Shown here one piece after another: positions 1-8,799 of a stretch of DNA of 64,000 nt. The notes below the pieces were generated by a model that was not told the origin of the DNA, did not search any database, and was given only the letters and a program-made list of their open reading frames with translations. Origin of the DNA: JANPPS01 sp964242575 (GTDB lineage: Bacteria; Pseudomonadota; Alphaproteobacteria; Acetobacterales; Acetobacteraceae); assembly GCA_964242575.1 (NCBI GenBank), contig CAXTCN010000013.1:6843-70842 (forward strand), read 5' to 3'. Both the position numbers and the translations under genes were made by a program. Within the stretch, counting starts at the first letter, position 1; every line of letters begins with the position of its first letter.

Positions 1-922
1 GAATGGCGACCGGCATGGCCTCCTCCGGGTCGGGCGGCACCGGAAGCCCACCCGCCGCCAGCACGTCCTCAATGGCTGGGATGAGCTGCGCCAAGGTGTT
101 CTGCTTGCGGAACGCATCGCGGCACCGGCGGCGGACCGCGTTCACCGGGTTGCCGATCGGCTCGCCATCCAGCGTGGCCCGGTCCTTCTCGATCGCCGCC
201 ACGACCCGAAACGCTTCCGGCACTACCGTGTCGAACTTGAACAGGTCGGCGATGTCGTACACGAAGCTTTGCGGCTTGCCACTGTGCAGGAAGCCGATTG
301 CCGGTGCGTAGCCTGCCGCCAGCACCGCCGCTTCCGTGATGCCGTACAGCGCGGCCGTGGCGGCCGAAAGGCAGCGGTTCACCGTGTCCGCCCCGCCCCA
401 GTCCCGCGGGTCGTACTTGCGGCCGGCCCAGGTCACGCCGTGCTTCTGCGCGAGCAGACGGTAGGTTTCGCGCACCCGTGCGCCCTCGATCCCGCGGAGT
501 TGGTCCACCGAGCGCCGGGCTGGCGCGTCCTCGCCAAAACGAATCGCGTACATGCGCCGCACCACGCGCAGCCGCGCGTCATCGTCCAACGCGAGCCGGG
601 CCTGGTAGAGCAGCCGGTCGGAGCGTGCGCCGCCGGGCTGTCCCGCCGCATACAAGCGCACCCCGGCCTCCCCCACCCAGATCAGCAGCGTGCCGGCCCG
701 GGCGGCAAGCGCCACGGCGGCGTGGCTGACTCGTGTGCCCGGCTCCAGCATCAGGCAGGCGATACCGCCTACCGGGATCACCACCCGCACGCCGCGCGCG
801 TCCACCACCACGAAGGCGCCGTCGATCACGTCGAGCTGCCCCTTGTCGATGAACAGGATGGAGCTGCGTTCCTTGATCGGGATGGGCCGGGGTGGCGGCA
901 GGCCGGGCAGGGCGCCGGGCAT
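1..922 (-). CDS. cas1: CRISPR-associated integrase Cas1 (type I-E), partial
   Basis: Cas1 forms the Cas1-Cas2 complex that integrates new spacers. I translated the minus strand from the ATG at 922, which overlaps the cas6e stop as ATGA. 307 residues are visible before the left edge; E. coli Cas1e has about 305, so only the tail is missing. Hallmarks seen are RGIEGARVRE (putative metal-binding Glu), GFLHSGKPQSFVYDIADLFK (His and Asp ligands) and the N-terminal beta domain. cas2 and the repeat array should lie beyond position 1. It is the last visible gene of a tightly overlapping cas operon. Confidence 0.95.
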   Translation of the reverse strand, partial: MPGALPGLPPPRPIPIKERSSILFIDKGQLDVIDGAFVVVDARGVRVVIPVGGIACLMLEPGTRVSHAAVALAARAGTLLIWVGEAGVRLYAAGQPGGARSDRLLYQARLALDDDARLRVVRRMYAIRFGEDAPARRSVDQLRGIEGARVRETYRLLAQKHGVTWAGRKYDPRDWGGADTVNRCLSAATAALYGITEAAVLAAGYAPAIGFLHSGKPQSFVYDIADLFKFDTVVPEAFRVVAAIEKDRATLDGEPIGNPVNAVRRRCRDAFRKQNTLAQLIPAIEDVLAAGGLPVPPDPEEAMPVAI

Positions 923-1605
923 CAGGCGCGGCGGATGAGCATGAGGCCGCAGCCGAACGCCCGTGCCCGGCCGAACCCCGCCGCCAGCGCCGACAGGAAG
1001 GCGGCCGGGTCCGTCACGGTCAGCAGGCCCGTGAAGTCGAGCTGGCCGAAGCGTGCGGGCCTGGTGCCGTCGCGGGGGATACGGACCGTTTCGTAGCCGT
1101 CCACGGCGGTCCCGTTATCCGGGGCGAAGCCGTGCGCGGCGCCCTGGCGGTGTAGCCAGGCGCACCCGGCCGATGCCACCGTCTCCAGCCGCGCCCCGGC
1201 CCGCTGTCCTTCCGGCAAGGCATGAAGTGCATCCATCACCACGTCGTGCCGCTTGCCGCGCCGGCCCGACGCCTCGCTGCGGGCCACAACGGCGTTGGCG
1301 CGCAACGAGAACCGCAACCGGTCGCCCACCGCCAGCGCCGGCTCGAATGGCGTGGCGTCCACGTCGAACAGGTCCGGCATCGGGGTCGGCGCGCGGGCGG
1401 ACAGGGCCATGAAGCGGCCGGGCTTTTCCTCCCGCCACAGGAAGTCGCGTTGCCGGTCCGGCCCGTCGGCGAACAAGGCCCACACCAGACGGTGCGCGGC
1501 GGCGGTGCGCGCGCCCCCTTTGTCCGGCACCAGCAGCCGCGCGAGCGACCCTGTAGCCGCCGTGTCCCGCCGTAGCCGTGCCCGGCACAGCCACAGGGTG
1601 GTCAT
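922..1605 (-). CDS. cas6e: CRISPR pre-crRNA endoribonuclease Cas6e (CasE)
   Basis: Cas6e cuts pre-crRNA at the repeat hairpin and stays on the crRNA 3' end in Cascade. The 227-residue protein starts MTTLWLCRARL and has the double ferredoxin-like architecture expected for CasE, with the C-terminal glycine-rich loop (GFGRARAFGCGLMLIRR) typical of Cas6. I chose the ATG at 1605 because it overlaps the cas5 stop (ATGA); the longer reading frame to 1689 lies inside cas5. Its own stop overlaps the cas1 start, so translational coupling is likely. Confidence 0.93.
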   Translation of the reverse strand: MTTLWLCRARLRRDTAATGSLARLLVPDKGGARTAAAHRLVWALFADGPDRQRDFLWREEKPGRFMALSARAPTPMPDLFDVDATPFEPALAVGDRLRFSLRANAVVARSEASGRRGKRHDVVMDALHALPEGQRAGARLETVASAGCAWLHRQGAAHGFAPDNGTAVDGYETVRIPRDGTRPARFGQLDFTGLLTVTDPAAFLSALAAGFGRARAFGCGLMLIRRA

Positions 1606-2381
1606 GGCTCCGCATCCATCATGGGCTCTGTCGTGGACTTCGGGGCAGGAAGCGCCTCGATCACCTCCGTCCGCAGGTCGAACTGCCACAGGCGGCGGGA
1701 GCGCGGCTGGTCGCGCCGGGTTTCCTGCCGCTGAAGCAGCGATAGGTCGGCGTCCCCGTCCCAGCGGTCGCGGGCGATGAATTCTTCACCGGCCTTGTCC
1801 GCCAAGTGGCGAAACCCCGCTTCTGGTGCAACGCTTGGCCCGGCGCGGTGCCGCCGGGCCAGCGCCGCACCAGGTCCGGGGGCGTCGTCCAGGGCCGGCG
1901 CCAAGGGCAGGCCGAGCGGGCACGCCTTGCGGCCCAAATAGGGTACGAAGCCTGGTGCCTCCATGGCTGCCGCGATGTCTTCCAATGTCCAGCGCGGGGC
2001 GGGGCCGCGCGCCCAAAGGGCCGCCAGGTGCCACGTCCCGGTGCGGTAGTCCCGGCGGGACAGGATCGTGGCCAGGTCCGGCGCCGCCAGTTCCTCCGCC
2101 CGGGTGGCAAAGTGGCGCTTGCCGCGCGTGGGCGGCACCTGGGCGGTGTGGTAATCGGCCAGCAAACGGCCCGGCGCATAACACAGCAGCGCCAGGCCGT
2201 AATCCGCCGCCAGGGCCGTCTGCGCAGCGTCGTCCTCCCGCTCCAGCCCCAGGCAGGCACCCAGCAGGCCCAGGATGGCCGAGCGCGCAGGCCGGTCCCA
2301 GGTGGGGCGGCGCTCCCCCACGGCGATGGCGCCGAACGACGCGAGCGGCGCCACCAGCGCGAATGTCAGGAACTGCGCCAT
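1602..2381 (-). CDS. cas5e: Cascade subunit Cas5e (CasD)
   Basis: Cas5e binds the 5' handle of the crRNA in Cascade. The 259-residue protein has the family N-terminus (FLTFALVAPLASFGAIAVGERRP in pieces: a beta strand, then SFG) and the YHTAQVPP segment with following arginines that is typical of CasD. It sits three bases after cas7 and overlaps cas6e by four bases, in the standard I-E gene order. No frameshift or truncation is seen. Confidence 0.92.
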   Translation of the reverse strand: MAQFLTFALVAPLASFGAIAVGERRPTWDRPARSAILGLLGACLGLEREDDAAQTALAADYGLALLCYAPGRLLADYHTAQVPPTRGKRHFATRAEELAAPDLATILSRRDYRTGTWHLAALWARGPAPRWTLEDIAAAMEAPGFVPYLGRKACPLGLPLAPALDDAPGPGAALARRHRAGPSVAPEAGFRHLADKAGEEFIARDRWDGDADLSLLQRQETRRDQPRSRRLWQFDLRTEVIEALPAPKSTTEPMMDAEP

Positions 2382-2384
2382 TGG

Positions 2385-3437
2385 TCAGGCCTGCGCGAAG
2401 GCGACGATCTCGGCCAGGCTGCCTTCGGTGCCGACATGCATGACCTTGTGCTCCGTGCTGGCCGGACCGTAGGCGGTGTCCAACGCGGCGCGGAACGTCT
2501 GCATGGCCTCGATCGAGTCCTCGACCAGGTTCATGCCTGTCACGGGGCGGCTGAACGCACCGGCCAGGGTGCGGGGCTGGGCGTCGCCTCGCTCGGCCAG
2601 CACGTATTGGGCGCGGCCGTGCGCGGCGTAGCTGTTCTGCTTGCCGCTGGGGGCCGTCGTGGCGGCAGCCTCCGCCAGCGCGCCCAGGGCGGTGGCGGCC
2701 AGCTCCGCCGCGCGTGCGTCGCCGCCCAGGTTCTTCAGCAGCAGGACGCGGTCGATGCACAGGTACAAGTAGAACACACCGGAGCCGAACGCAGCCTCGC
2801 CCAGGAAGCCGGCGCCGGCATCTTCGGAGGGCCGCTTCAGGTCGTCCACAGCGGTGTAGTAGTCATCCTCGACCGTTACGCGGTGGGTGGTGATGGCGTG
2901 TGCAACCTGGGCGGCGGCCTCGCGGTTGTAGCCGGGGTCGTTGGCCAGCATCCGGCCGAACAGGGCAATGTCGGCAGCGGTGTCGCTGGTGCGGAGCAGG
3001 CCGGCGGTCTTGCGGTCAATGGCCTCGCCCGATGTGGCGGTGCGCTCAGCTAGCGCCATCGCCGCCGCGCGCTCTTCCGGCGCGATGAAGGCGAGCTGCT
3101 CAATGCGGGTGGGGTTCGGGTCCTTCTCGTCCTTCAACTTGCCGAACACCTCTGCGACCTCGCGCGCTACCTTGCGGGCACGCTCCAATGGCACCTGGCG
3201 TTCGAGCAGGTGGGCCTGCACGTCGTCGCCCAGCCGCTGCGTGCGTTCGCCCATGTGCCCGGCCAGGGCGTGCTTGAACACGTCCGAGGTGCGCCAGGCA
3301 CGCTTGAGCGCCTGAGACGACAGGCGCAGCCGGGGGGCGCCGCCGACAATGGCGGTCTTGGGGCGGCCAGTATCGTCGCGGTTCAGGTTTGCGGGCGGGA
3401 AGAAAGTCAGCAGGTGCAGTTGCAGGAAGCGGCTCAT
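2385..3437 (-). CDS. cas7e: Cascade backbone subunit Cas7e (CasC/Cse4)
   Basis: Cas7e polymerises along the crRNA spacer to form the Cascade backbone. The 350-residue protein opens with the family signature LQLHLLTFFPPANLNRDDTG and continues KTAIVGGAPRLRLSSQALKR, which matches the CasC consensus (the RNA-binding palm and thumb). GMNLVEDSIEAM near residue 305 fits the conserved C-terminal part. Length equals the family norm (about 350-365). The start overlaps the cse2 stop as ATGA. Confidence 0.95.
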   Translation of the reverse strand: MSRFLQLHLLTFFPPANLNRDDTGRPKTAIVGGAPRLRLSSQALKRAWRTSDVFKHALAGHMGERTQRLGDDVQAHLLERQVPLERARKVAREVAEVFGKLKDEKDPNPTRIEQLAFIAPEERAAAMALAERTATSGEAIDRKTAGLLRTSDTAADIALFGRMLANDPGYNREAAAQVAHAITTHRVTVEDDYYTAVDDLKRPSEDAGAGFLGEAAFGSGVFYLYLCIDRVLLLKNLGGDARAAELAATALGALAEAAATTAPSGKQNSYAAHGRAQYVLAERGDAQPRTLAGAFSRPVTGMNLVEDSIEAMQTFRAALDTAYGPASTEHKVMHVGTEGSLAEIVAFAQA

Positions 3438-3976
3438 GGGTGGGCGTCCTTGGCGGCGGCGGCGGGAGAGGGAGCAGCGTTCCAGTATTCGAGAATCCAG
3501 CGGGTCCGGCGGGCGTCGGTCCAGTCCAGCAGCGCCGCCGCCAGGTCGCGCGCAGGCAGGACGGCCCCGGCGATGGCCACGAGACGTCGGAGCGCAACTA
3601 GGCGCTCGTCGGCGCCGTCCGCCTCCATCACGCGGCGGAAGCGCAGCGGCTTGAGCAGGGCGGTTTCAGGCCTTTCCAGGCTTTCAGGGCCAACCAGGCG
3701 GGCGACGGTGCCGGGTGCGTCGCCGCGCACGTGGGCCAGCACGGCGGCAGCAAGGCCTACGGTAATCAGGTCGTCGGGCCTGGTCGCCCTCACGGTTTGG
3801 AACAGCAGCAGCGTAGCCTCGTCCTGCATGGCTTCCGCGATAGAGCCGCAGCGGCGCAGCCGGGCCAGGGCGGCGCGGTTTCCCGCACGATCTTCGGGGC
3901 GTTTCGCCGTGGGGTCGGGCTGCAAGGCCCGCCACCAAGTGAAGGCGAGATAGCCGGCGTCTTTGGCGGGAATCAT
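3434..3976 (-). CDS. cse2: Cascade small subunit Cse2 (CasB, Cas11e)
   Basis: Cse2 is the small alpha-helical subunit that lines the belly of Cascade and stabilises the R-loop. At 180 residues it fits the 160-200 residue range. Visible hallmarks are a Trp-rich N-terminal helix (YLAFTWWRALQP) and a basic helix with RAALARLRRCGS. It overlaps both neighbours by four bases (ATGA), so cse1, cse2 and cas7 are probably translated together. Identification rests on size, composition and gene order as much as on motifs. Confidence 0.88.
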   Translation of the reverse strand: MIPAKDAGYLAFTWWRALQPDPTAKRPEDRAGNRAALARLRRCGSIAEAMQDEATLLLFQTVRATRPDDLITVGLAAAVLAHVRGDAPGTVARLVGPESLERPETALLKPLRFRRVMEADGADERLVALRRLVAIAGAVLPARDLAAALLDWTDARRTRWILEYWNAAPSPAAAAKDAHP

Positions 3977-5625
3977 GGCTTGCGCCCCTTCTTGGCAGCC
4001 TTGGTTTCGACAGGCGGCAGGCCCAGCGCCTCAAACAGCGCCGCGCCGTCCTTGCCATAGCCGCTGAGCGCGAGGCCGAGGGTACGGCGGGCACGCAGCA
4101 GGCGCCGGATGCCTTCGTCGGAACGTGGCAGGGTGGCGCCGTCGGCTCCCAGCGGCGCGGCATCGTCGAACAGGTCCAGTGCCAGGCCGCGCAGCCGGAC
4201 GCGCCAAGCCTCCGGTTCCGGTCCCAGGTCTGCGCCAGAGCGGCTGGTCTCGCGGGCAAGCGCGTCGTGGAACGCGGCCTCCGTCCCGCCCCACACCTGT
4301 TCGCGCGTGGCGGACAGCAATTCCCAGTCCAGCTTGACGGAGGCGCCGGGGCTGAACAGCGCGTCCCGCACGGCCCGGCGCAGCAGCCCGGCGGCCAAGT
4401 CGGCCGCGCGCACCAGGTTGCGGGCCAGGCGGTCCACCCGCGCCCGCACCTCCGGGTTCGGAATGGCGGGCAGCGGCAGCTCGCTTTCCACGAAGCCGCG
4501 CGCCTTCATGTTGTCCATGTCGTAGCCGGCGGCGAGCAGCCGGTCCTCCATGTGCCGCAGGTCGTTGCCGCGGCCCCACGCGTCGCCGGCGCGCTGGTTG
4601 CGCCAGGTGTCCACGGCCGGAGCGGGCATGCGCAGCCCGTCGCGTTCCGCGACCACCAGGCCGAGCCAGTTTCGGTAGCCGATGCCGCCGGGCTGGGGGT
4701 GAACGGGCAGGATCTCGGTGTTCGGCTTGACCCGGTAGCGTGGGGTCAGCGGGTGCGCGTCACCCCAGCCAAGGTAGTTGGCGCCCTGGGGCCGCTGCCG
4801 CCAGCTTGGCACGCGTACGCCGTCGGGCATGCCCGTCAGGCCGCACGGGGCGGGCGGGTCGCATGGCATGAAGTCCAAGCGGATGCGGCGCGGCATCCCC
4901 CACCACGCCTGCAATGGGTGTGCTGTTTCAGGCGTGACGATGCGGGCGTTGTTGAGGGTGACGGTGGGGACCAGCCAGGGAAAGATACGCGGCAAGTCGG
5001 CCGGGTCCGTCGGCACGTCCATCATCGGCACGTTGGCCCAGACTAGGTGCCACAGGGAGGGCTGCGCGCCGGGCAGCACGAGCGTGGTCAGCGGCCCGCC
5101 GCCGCGCAGCCCCGTGCGGTTACCGGCGCCCCCCGCGGGCGCCCAGGACTGGAAGGTGTAGAGCGCGATGGCCGCGGCCGGCCGGCCCAGCGCGGTGGCC
5201 TGGCCACGGTGCACCAGCAGATCGGTATTCTTCTTCACGGTGCTGTCGCCAGGCGCCTCGATCAGCAGGCGCTCCGCCGGTTCGGCACCGGACACGAGGT
5301 TCTCCGGGTCTTGCAGGAAACGCGGGCCGTCGCCGTCCAGCTCGAAAGCGTGAGCATAGGGGGCGAAGGCTGCCGCGAGTGCCTCGGGGGTGGGCGGCGC
5401 ACGCCACCACTCAAGCCAAGCTTGGTTGTCCTCCGGCGGGCAGGTCGTGGCCAGCAAGCCTGTCAGCAGCTCCAGCGTGGCGACGCGAAAGTCAGCGCGG
5501 GGCCAGTCCACAGCGATGACTGGGTCGGTATCCCAGCCGTCAGTCACTTCAATGGGTGCAATGGTGACCCTACTCCCGTGCTGGCGCAACACGGGAATCC
5601 AGGGGTCAGTGATGAGATTGAGCAC
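3973..5625 (-). CDS. cse1: Cascade large subunit Cse1 (CasA, Cas8e)
   Basis: Cse1 recognises the PAM and recruits Cas3. The 550-residue protein begins MLNLITDPWIPVLRQ, the diagnostic CasA N-terminus (E. coli starts with a very similar LLIDNWIPV stretch), and ends in the four-helix bundle region. The start is GTG at 5625 with an ACGGAG ribosome-binding site about nine bases upstream; no ATG fits the conserved N-terminus. It is the first gene of the Cascade operon and has its own likely promoter (see 5656-5691), separated from cas3 by 378 bases. Confidence 0.95.
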   Translation of the reverse strand: MLNLITDPWIPVLRQHGSRVTIAPIEVTDGWDTDPVIAVDWPRADFRVATLELLTGLLATTCPPEDNQAWLEWWRAPPTPEALAAAFAPYAHAFELDGDGPRFLQDPENLVSGAEPAERLLIEAPGDSTVKKNTDLLVHRGQATALGRPAAAIALYTFQSWAPAGGAGNRTGLRGGGPLTTLVLPGAQPSLWHLVWANVPMMDVPTDPADLPRIFPWLVPTVTLNNARIVTPETAHPLQAWWGMPRRIRLDFMPCDPPAPCGLTGMPDGVRVPSWRQRPQGANYLGWGDAHPLTPRYRVKPNTEILPVHPQPGGIGYRNWLGLVVAERDGLRMPAPAVDTWRNQRAGDAWGRGNDLRHMEDRLLAAGYDMDNMKARGFVESELPLPAIPNPEVRARVDRLARNLVRAADLAAGLLRRAVRDALFSPGASVKLDWELLSATREQVWGGTEAAFHDALARETSRSGADLGPEPEAWRVRLRGLALDLFDDAAPLGADGATLPRSDEGIRRLLRARRTLGLALSGYGKDGAALFEALGLPPVETKAAKKGRKP

Positions 5626-5655
5626 GCGGGCGCTCCGTAGCTCGACGGCTGGTAA

Positions 5656-5691
5656 GCCGTGAAGTATAAGACGAAGCCGTGTTTTAAAACG
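5656..5691 (-). promoter_or_regulatory. Candidate promoter of the cse1-cas1 operon
   Basis: On the minus strand a good -10 hexamer TATACT occupies 5668-5663. About 17 bases upstream is a weak -35 (CGTTTT, 5691-5686) in the AT-rich TTTTAAAA tract. This would start transcription near 5656 and leave a leader of about 30 bases before the GTG at 5625. The -35 is poor, so an activator or a different sigma factor is possible. Confidence 0.4.
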
Positions 5692-5704
5692 TGGCTAGGA
5701 GAAG

Positions 5705-5721
5705 CGCGGGCTTAGCCCGCG
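5705..5721. other. Small GC-rich hairpin
   Basis: CGCGGGC-TTA-GCCCGCG is a perfect 7-bp stem with a 3-nt loop, just upstream of the candidate cse1 promoter on the minus strand. No T tract follows on either strand, so an intrinsic terminator is not proven; it may be an operator or an attenuator-like stem. Confidence 0.4.
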
Positions 5722-5792
5722 TTGAGCAGGTAAGATGAGCGTTACATGCACGTTGCACCCCCTCTTTGTCATACCAGTGAGACCCTGTTCAG

Positions 5793-5822
5793 GGGCTTGT
5801 CGGGCTGCAACCCGACAAGCCC
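5793..5822. terminator. Strong 12-bp inverted repeat between cas3 and cse1
   Basis: GGGCTTGTCGGG (5793-5804) and CCCGACAAGCCC (5811-5822) form a perfect 12-bp stem with the 6-nt loop CTGCAA. It lies downstream of cas3 and of the mini-CRISPR on the minus strand and could end that transcript. There is no T run, so it could instead be a protein-binding site. Confidence 0.4.
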
Positions 5823-5926
5823 TCTCCCGATACACAAACTTAAATCTGGCACAAGAAACTTATTTCGAACTTAAATTCAGCATGACCACTTTAATCATGA
5901 GCTCTGAGCAGAGCGTAACCGCTTCG

Positions 5927-6002
5927 CCCCGTATCCCCGCATGTGCAGGGAACACTTTCGAGCGTAAGTCCACCAGGACCACGGTTCATCCCAACACGAG
6001 CA
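5927..6002 (-). ncRNA. Degenerate mini-CRISPR (CreR/CreA-like candidate crRNA) between cas3 and cse1
   Basis: On the minus strand, right after the cas3 stop, a degenerate repeat ends in GGGATGAACCG (5992-5982), which contains the 8-nt type I-E crRNA 5' handle. It is followed by a 26-nt spacer-like segment (5981-5956) and then GTGTTCCCTGCA-CATGCGGGGATAC (5955-5931), which keeps the repeat stem CCCTGC/GCGGGG. The common I-E repeat of this sequence class differs at only two positions over the first 23 bases of this second copy. The first copy has lost its 5' stem half. Known parallels are CreA of CreTA toxin systems and CreR cas-regulating RNAs, which sit between cas genes and guide Cascade to promoters. 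Expression and target are unproven. Confidence 0.55.
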
Positions 6003-6003
6003 G

Positions 6004-8634
6004 CTACATCAGCAGCCCTATCCGCGGGTCGTAGCGCAGGGTCGCCGCAATGCCGGCTTCCGTCTGCACCGTCAACGTATAGCCATCCATCGCCGGTGTC
6101 AGCACCGCCAGCAGCATGTGCGGATCATCGCGCTCCCACCGCCCCCAGCCAGCCCGCGCCTTGGCCACAGCCACTTCCAACCCGGGCGGCACCGTGCATG
6201 CGATCACGCGATAGGCGGACACTGCCACCTCCGACAGTGACCAGGCGCGGCTGAGCATATCCGCTTCCGCATACGGCACCACCTCCCCATCCCGGTCCAG
6301 CGCCAGCCGCAGCGTTACCTGCTCGCGTTCTTGTAGCCGGGTCGGGGTGATCGTGTCGGGCTCCCATGCCCCGTTCTGCCGCGTGTAGCCCTTGGCGAAC
6401 GCCAGCACGTTCTGCCGTCCCAGCTCCGTCGCGGCCTTCGCCTTGCCTTCGGCCTCCTGCGTGTCGCGCGCCAGGCCAGCCGGCACGCATTCGCCATCTG
6501 CGGCAGCTTCCAGCAACGGGCGCATGTCGCCGGGCGTGGCCAGGGCACCGGCCGCGAACAGCTTGCGGGCGCCGCGCCATAGCAGCGCGGGGTCATGATA
6601 CACGGCGGCGGTGCCCGGCAAGGAACCGCGCACCCAGTCCGGCGCCGGGTCGTCTACCGGCTCGGGTGACACCACCAGCAGCTCCGGTCCCGGTAGGGGC
6701 CGGTTCTCGTTCCGATGCAGATGGCGCCACAGCCGGCCAGCCCGTTGGATCAACAGATCAACCGGGGCCAGGTCGGTGCACAGCAGATCGAAGTCCAGGT
6801 CCAGGCTCTGTTCCACCACCTGAGTCGCCACCAGCACGCCCTGGCGCGCTTCCCCCGCGCTGTCACGGCCGAAGCAGCGCATCACCTCCGCCTCTACGGC
6901 CAGGCGGTCCGTCATCGCGAAGCGAGCGTGGAACACCATCGGCTTCAGTCCTTCCACACGCAGCGCCTCGGCCGCGGCCAGCGCATCGTCCACCGTGTTG
7001 CGGACCCAGGCGACGGCGGCGCCCGCCCGAGCCGCGGCAGCCACCCGAGCCAACGCCGCTACCGCATCAGGCAAGCGCGTCACCGTCACGCGCCGGGCCA
7101 AGCCGTCGCGCAGAGCACAAGGCTGCTCTGTAACCGCATCTGCGCTTGCCAGGGTGGCCAGGGGATACGCCGTTTCAGCCAAGGGCGCCGCCTGGCCGCC
7201 CAGCCCATCCCGGAACGCATCGACCAGCTTCTTGCGGACGGCGTGCGGCAGGGTGGCCGACAGCAGGATGCACGACCCGCCAAGCGCGGCATGGAAACGC
7301 AGCAACTCCACCAGCTCGCGCTGCATGTAGGCGTCAAACGCATGCGCCTCATCCACGATCAGCACCTTGCCCTTCAGCCCTTGCAGCCGAAGTGCGGCAT
7401 GGCGCACGGGCAGCACGGCAAGCAGCGCCTGGTCGATCGTGCCCACGCCGAACTGCGCCAGCAAGGAACGCCGCCGGTCCTCGGCCAGCCAGGTGGCGCA
7501 ATGCGCTTCCGACGGGGTGTCCGCAGGATCGGCCGCCTCTCGGCCCCGCGGCGGCGCCCCACCCTCCATGGCAGCAGCGAATCGCGGGTCCAGCGCGGCG
7601 CGGCGGTGCGCCAGGGCCAGGGATGGCCTTGCATCGGTCGCGAACAGGCCACGGTAGCTGTCCGCCATGCGCGCGAACATCGCGTTGGCGGTGGCCATGG
7701 TCGGCAACGCCAGGAACACACCCCAGGCTCGGTCGAAGGCCAACAGCCGATGCGCCAGGGTGATCGCGGCTTCCGTCTTGCCGCTGCCAGTCACGTCTTC
7801 GATCACCGCCAGCACCGGCCCCCGCGGCAGGGATACGTTTTCGGCCCAGTGCTGGATAGGCGAAGGCGCGTCGATGCGGGGAAACAGTCCGCGGATACCA
7901 GTGAAGCGCGCCGCCGGGGCCGCTGCCAGCCCGGCCGCGGCTAGGGCGCCGGCAGCGCGCGGCAGCGCATGGTCCCACAGGTAGGCAGCCGGGTTCGCAA
8001 CTGCCTCGATCGGCACATACGAGAACCAGGCCTGGCGGGAGCCGACCCAGTCCGCCAGGGTCACGGCGCCTGCCAAATCCCAACCCAGCCGCTGCACCGC
8101 CCTTCGGCCCGGCGGAATGTCCAGCGGGGGCGGGCGGAACACGTCCAGCATGGCGGCCATGAAGCCTTGCGCCGCATCCAGGCACGCTGGGTCTGGAGTG
8201 GGGGGCATGTGGCCGGGGTCCACGGGACGGCCATGGTGCCCGGCCAGCGCCTGGAACAGGAAGGCAAGATCGCCGTCGAGCCAGCCCCGGACGGGATGTT
8301 GGCCTGGCGGCAACACGGGGTCCAGCTCGTCGGCCAACGCTTTGAGCAGATGGTAGCCCAGCACGTCGTGCCGGGCACCCGGCAGCGGGTCGGCGGGCGG
8401 CGGTCCCAGAACGGCGGCCGGCCAGTGTTCGGGCACCACGGATTGGAAAGTGCGCGAGAACTTGCCGATATCATGCAGGGCAACCAGGAAGCCCAAGGTC
8501 CGCCGGGGCAGGACCGTGGCGGTCGGGTGCGGCAGCAGCATGGCCACGGCAGCTACGTCCAGGGAATGCGCTGCAAGTGGATGCATCCGCGTGGTGCTAC
8601 ATTCGGTGGGGCGTGCCTTGCCCCAGAACCACAT
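6004..8634 (-). CDS. cas3: CRISPR-associated helicase-nuclease Cas3 (type I-E)
   Basis: Cas3 is recruited by Cascade to nick, unwind and degrade target DNA. The 876-residue protein has an N-terminal HD nuclease (His23 and Asp26 in HSLD; HDIGKFSRTFQ near residue 55) and a superfamily 2 helicase: Walker A TGSGKTEAA near 283, DEAH box VDEAHAF near 428, SATLP, and motif VI QRAGRLWRH near 631. The start keeps the I-E WGK motif at residues 4-6. It is intact. It is transcribed in the same direction as cse1 but separated by a 378-base gap with its own signals, so the two are probably separate transcription units. Confidence 0.96.
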   Translation of the reverse strand: MWFWGKARPTECSTTRMHPLAAHSLDVAAVAMLLPHPTATVLPRRTLGFLVALHDIGKFSRTFQSVVPEHWPAAVLGPPPADPLPGARHDVLGYHLLKALADELDPVLPPGQHPVRGWLDGDLAFLFQALAGHHGRPVDPGHMPPTPDPACLDAAQGFMAAMLDVFRPPPLDIPPGRRAVQRLGWDLAGAVTLADWVGSRQAWFSYVPIEAVANPAAYLWDHALPRAAGALAAAGLAAAPAARFTGIRGLFPRIDAPSPIQHWAENVSLPRGPVLAVIEDVTGSGKTEAAITLAHRLLAFDRAWGVFLALPTMATANAMFARMADSYRGLFATDARPSLALAHRRAALDPRFAAAMEGGAPPRGREAADPADTPSEAHCATWLAEDRRRSLLAQFGVGTIDQALLAVLPVRHAALRLQGLKGKVLIVDEAHAFDAYMQRELVELLRFHAALGGSCILLSATLPHAVRKKLVDAFRDGLGGQAAPLAETAYPLATLASADAVTEQPCALRDGLARRVTVTRLPDAVAALARVAAAARAGAAVAWVRNTVDDALAAAEALRVEGLKPMVFHARFAMTDRLAVEAEVMRCFGRDSAGEARQGVLVATQVVEQSLDLDFDLLCTDLAPVDLLIQRAGRLWRHLHRNENRPLPGPELLVVSPEPVDDPAPDWVRGSLPGTAAVYHDPALLWRGARKLFAAGALATPGDMRPLLEAAADGECVPAGLARDTQEAEGKAKAATELGRQNVLAFAKGYTRQNGAWEPDTITPTRLQEREQVTLRLALDRDGEVVPYAEADMLSRAWSLSEVAVSAYRVIACTVPPGLEVAVAKARAGWGRWERDDPHMLLAVLTPAMDGYTLTVQTEAGIAATLRYDPRIGLLM

Positions 8635-8780
8635 CCAAGGTGCGATCAGCCTGCGATCTCCCGCGCTTGAACCTGCTTCTCAAAGCTTACCAGCACTCGC
8701 CTGAGCGGAGAGGCTAGGGCGTGCTTTGGAACAGATCAAGAACTATGGTTGGAGAGCCCGACGGGCATGGGCCGGTTCAG

Positions 8781-8795
8781 CCGTGCGCTGCACGG
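8781..8795. terminator. Hairpin downstream of the small gene at 8800
   Basis: CCGTGC-GCT-GCACGG forms a 6-bp stem just beyond the stop codon of the 8800-9012 gene. No T tract is visible. The rest of 8635-8780, upstream of cas3, shows no gene and no array, and I could not place a convincing cas3 promoter there. Confidence 0.35.
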
Positions 8796-8799
8796 TTAG

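Noticed and set aside
1..922. Several plus-strand open frames over cas1, such as 269-1096
   Set aside because: They are GC-rich shadow frames; the minus strand gives an uninterrupted Cas1 with all its motifs.
5626..6003. A real CRISPR array between cas3 and cse1
   Set aside because: Only two degenerate repeats with a short 26-base spacer are present; a normal array needs near-identical repeats and 32-33-base spacers.
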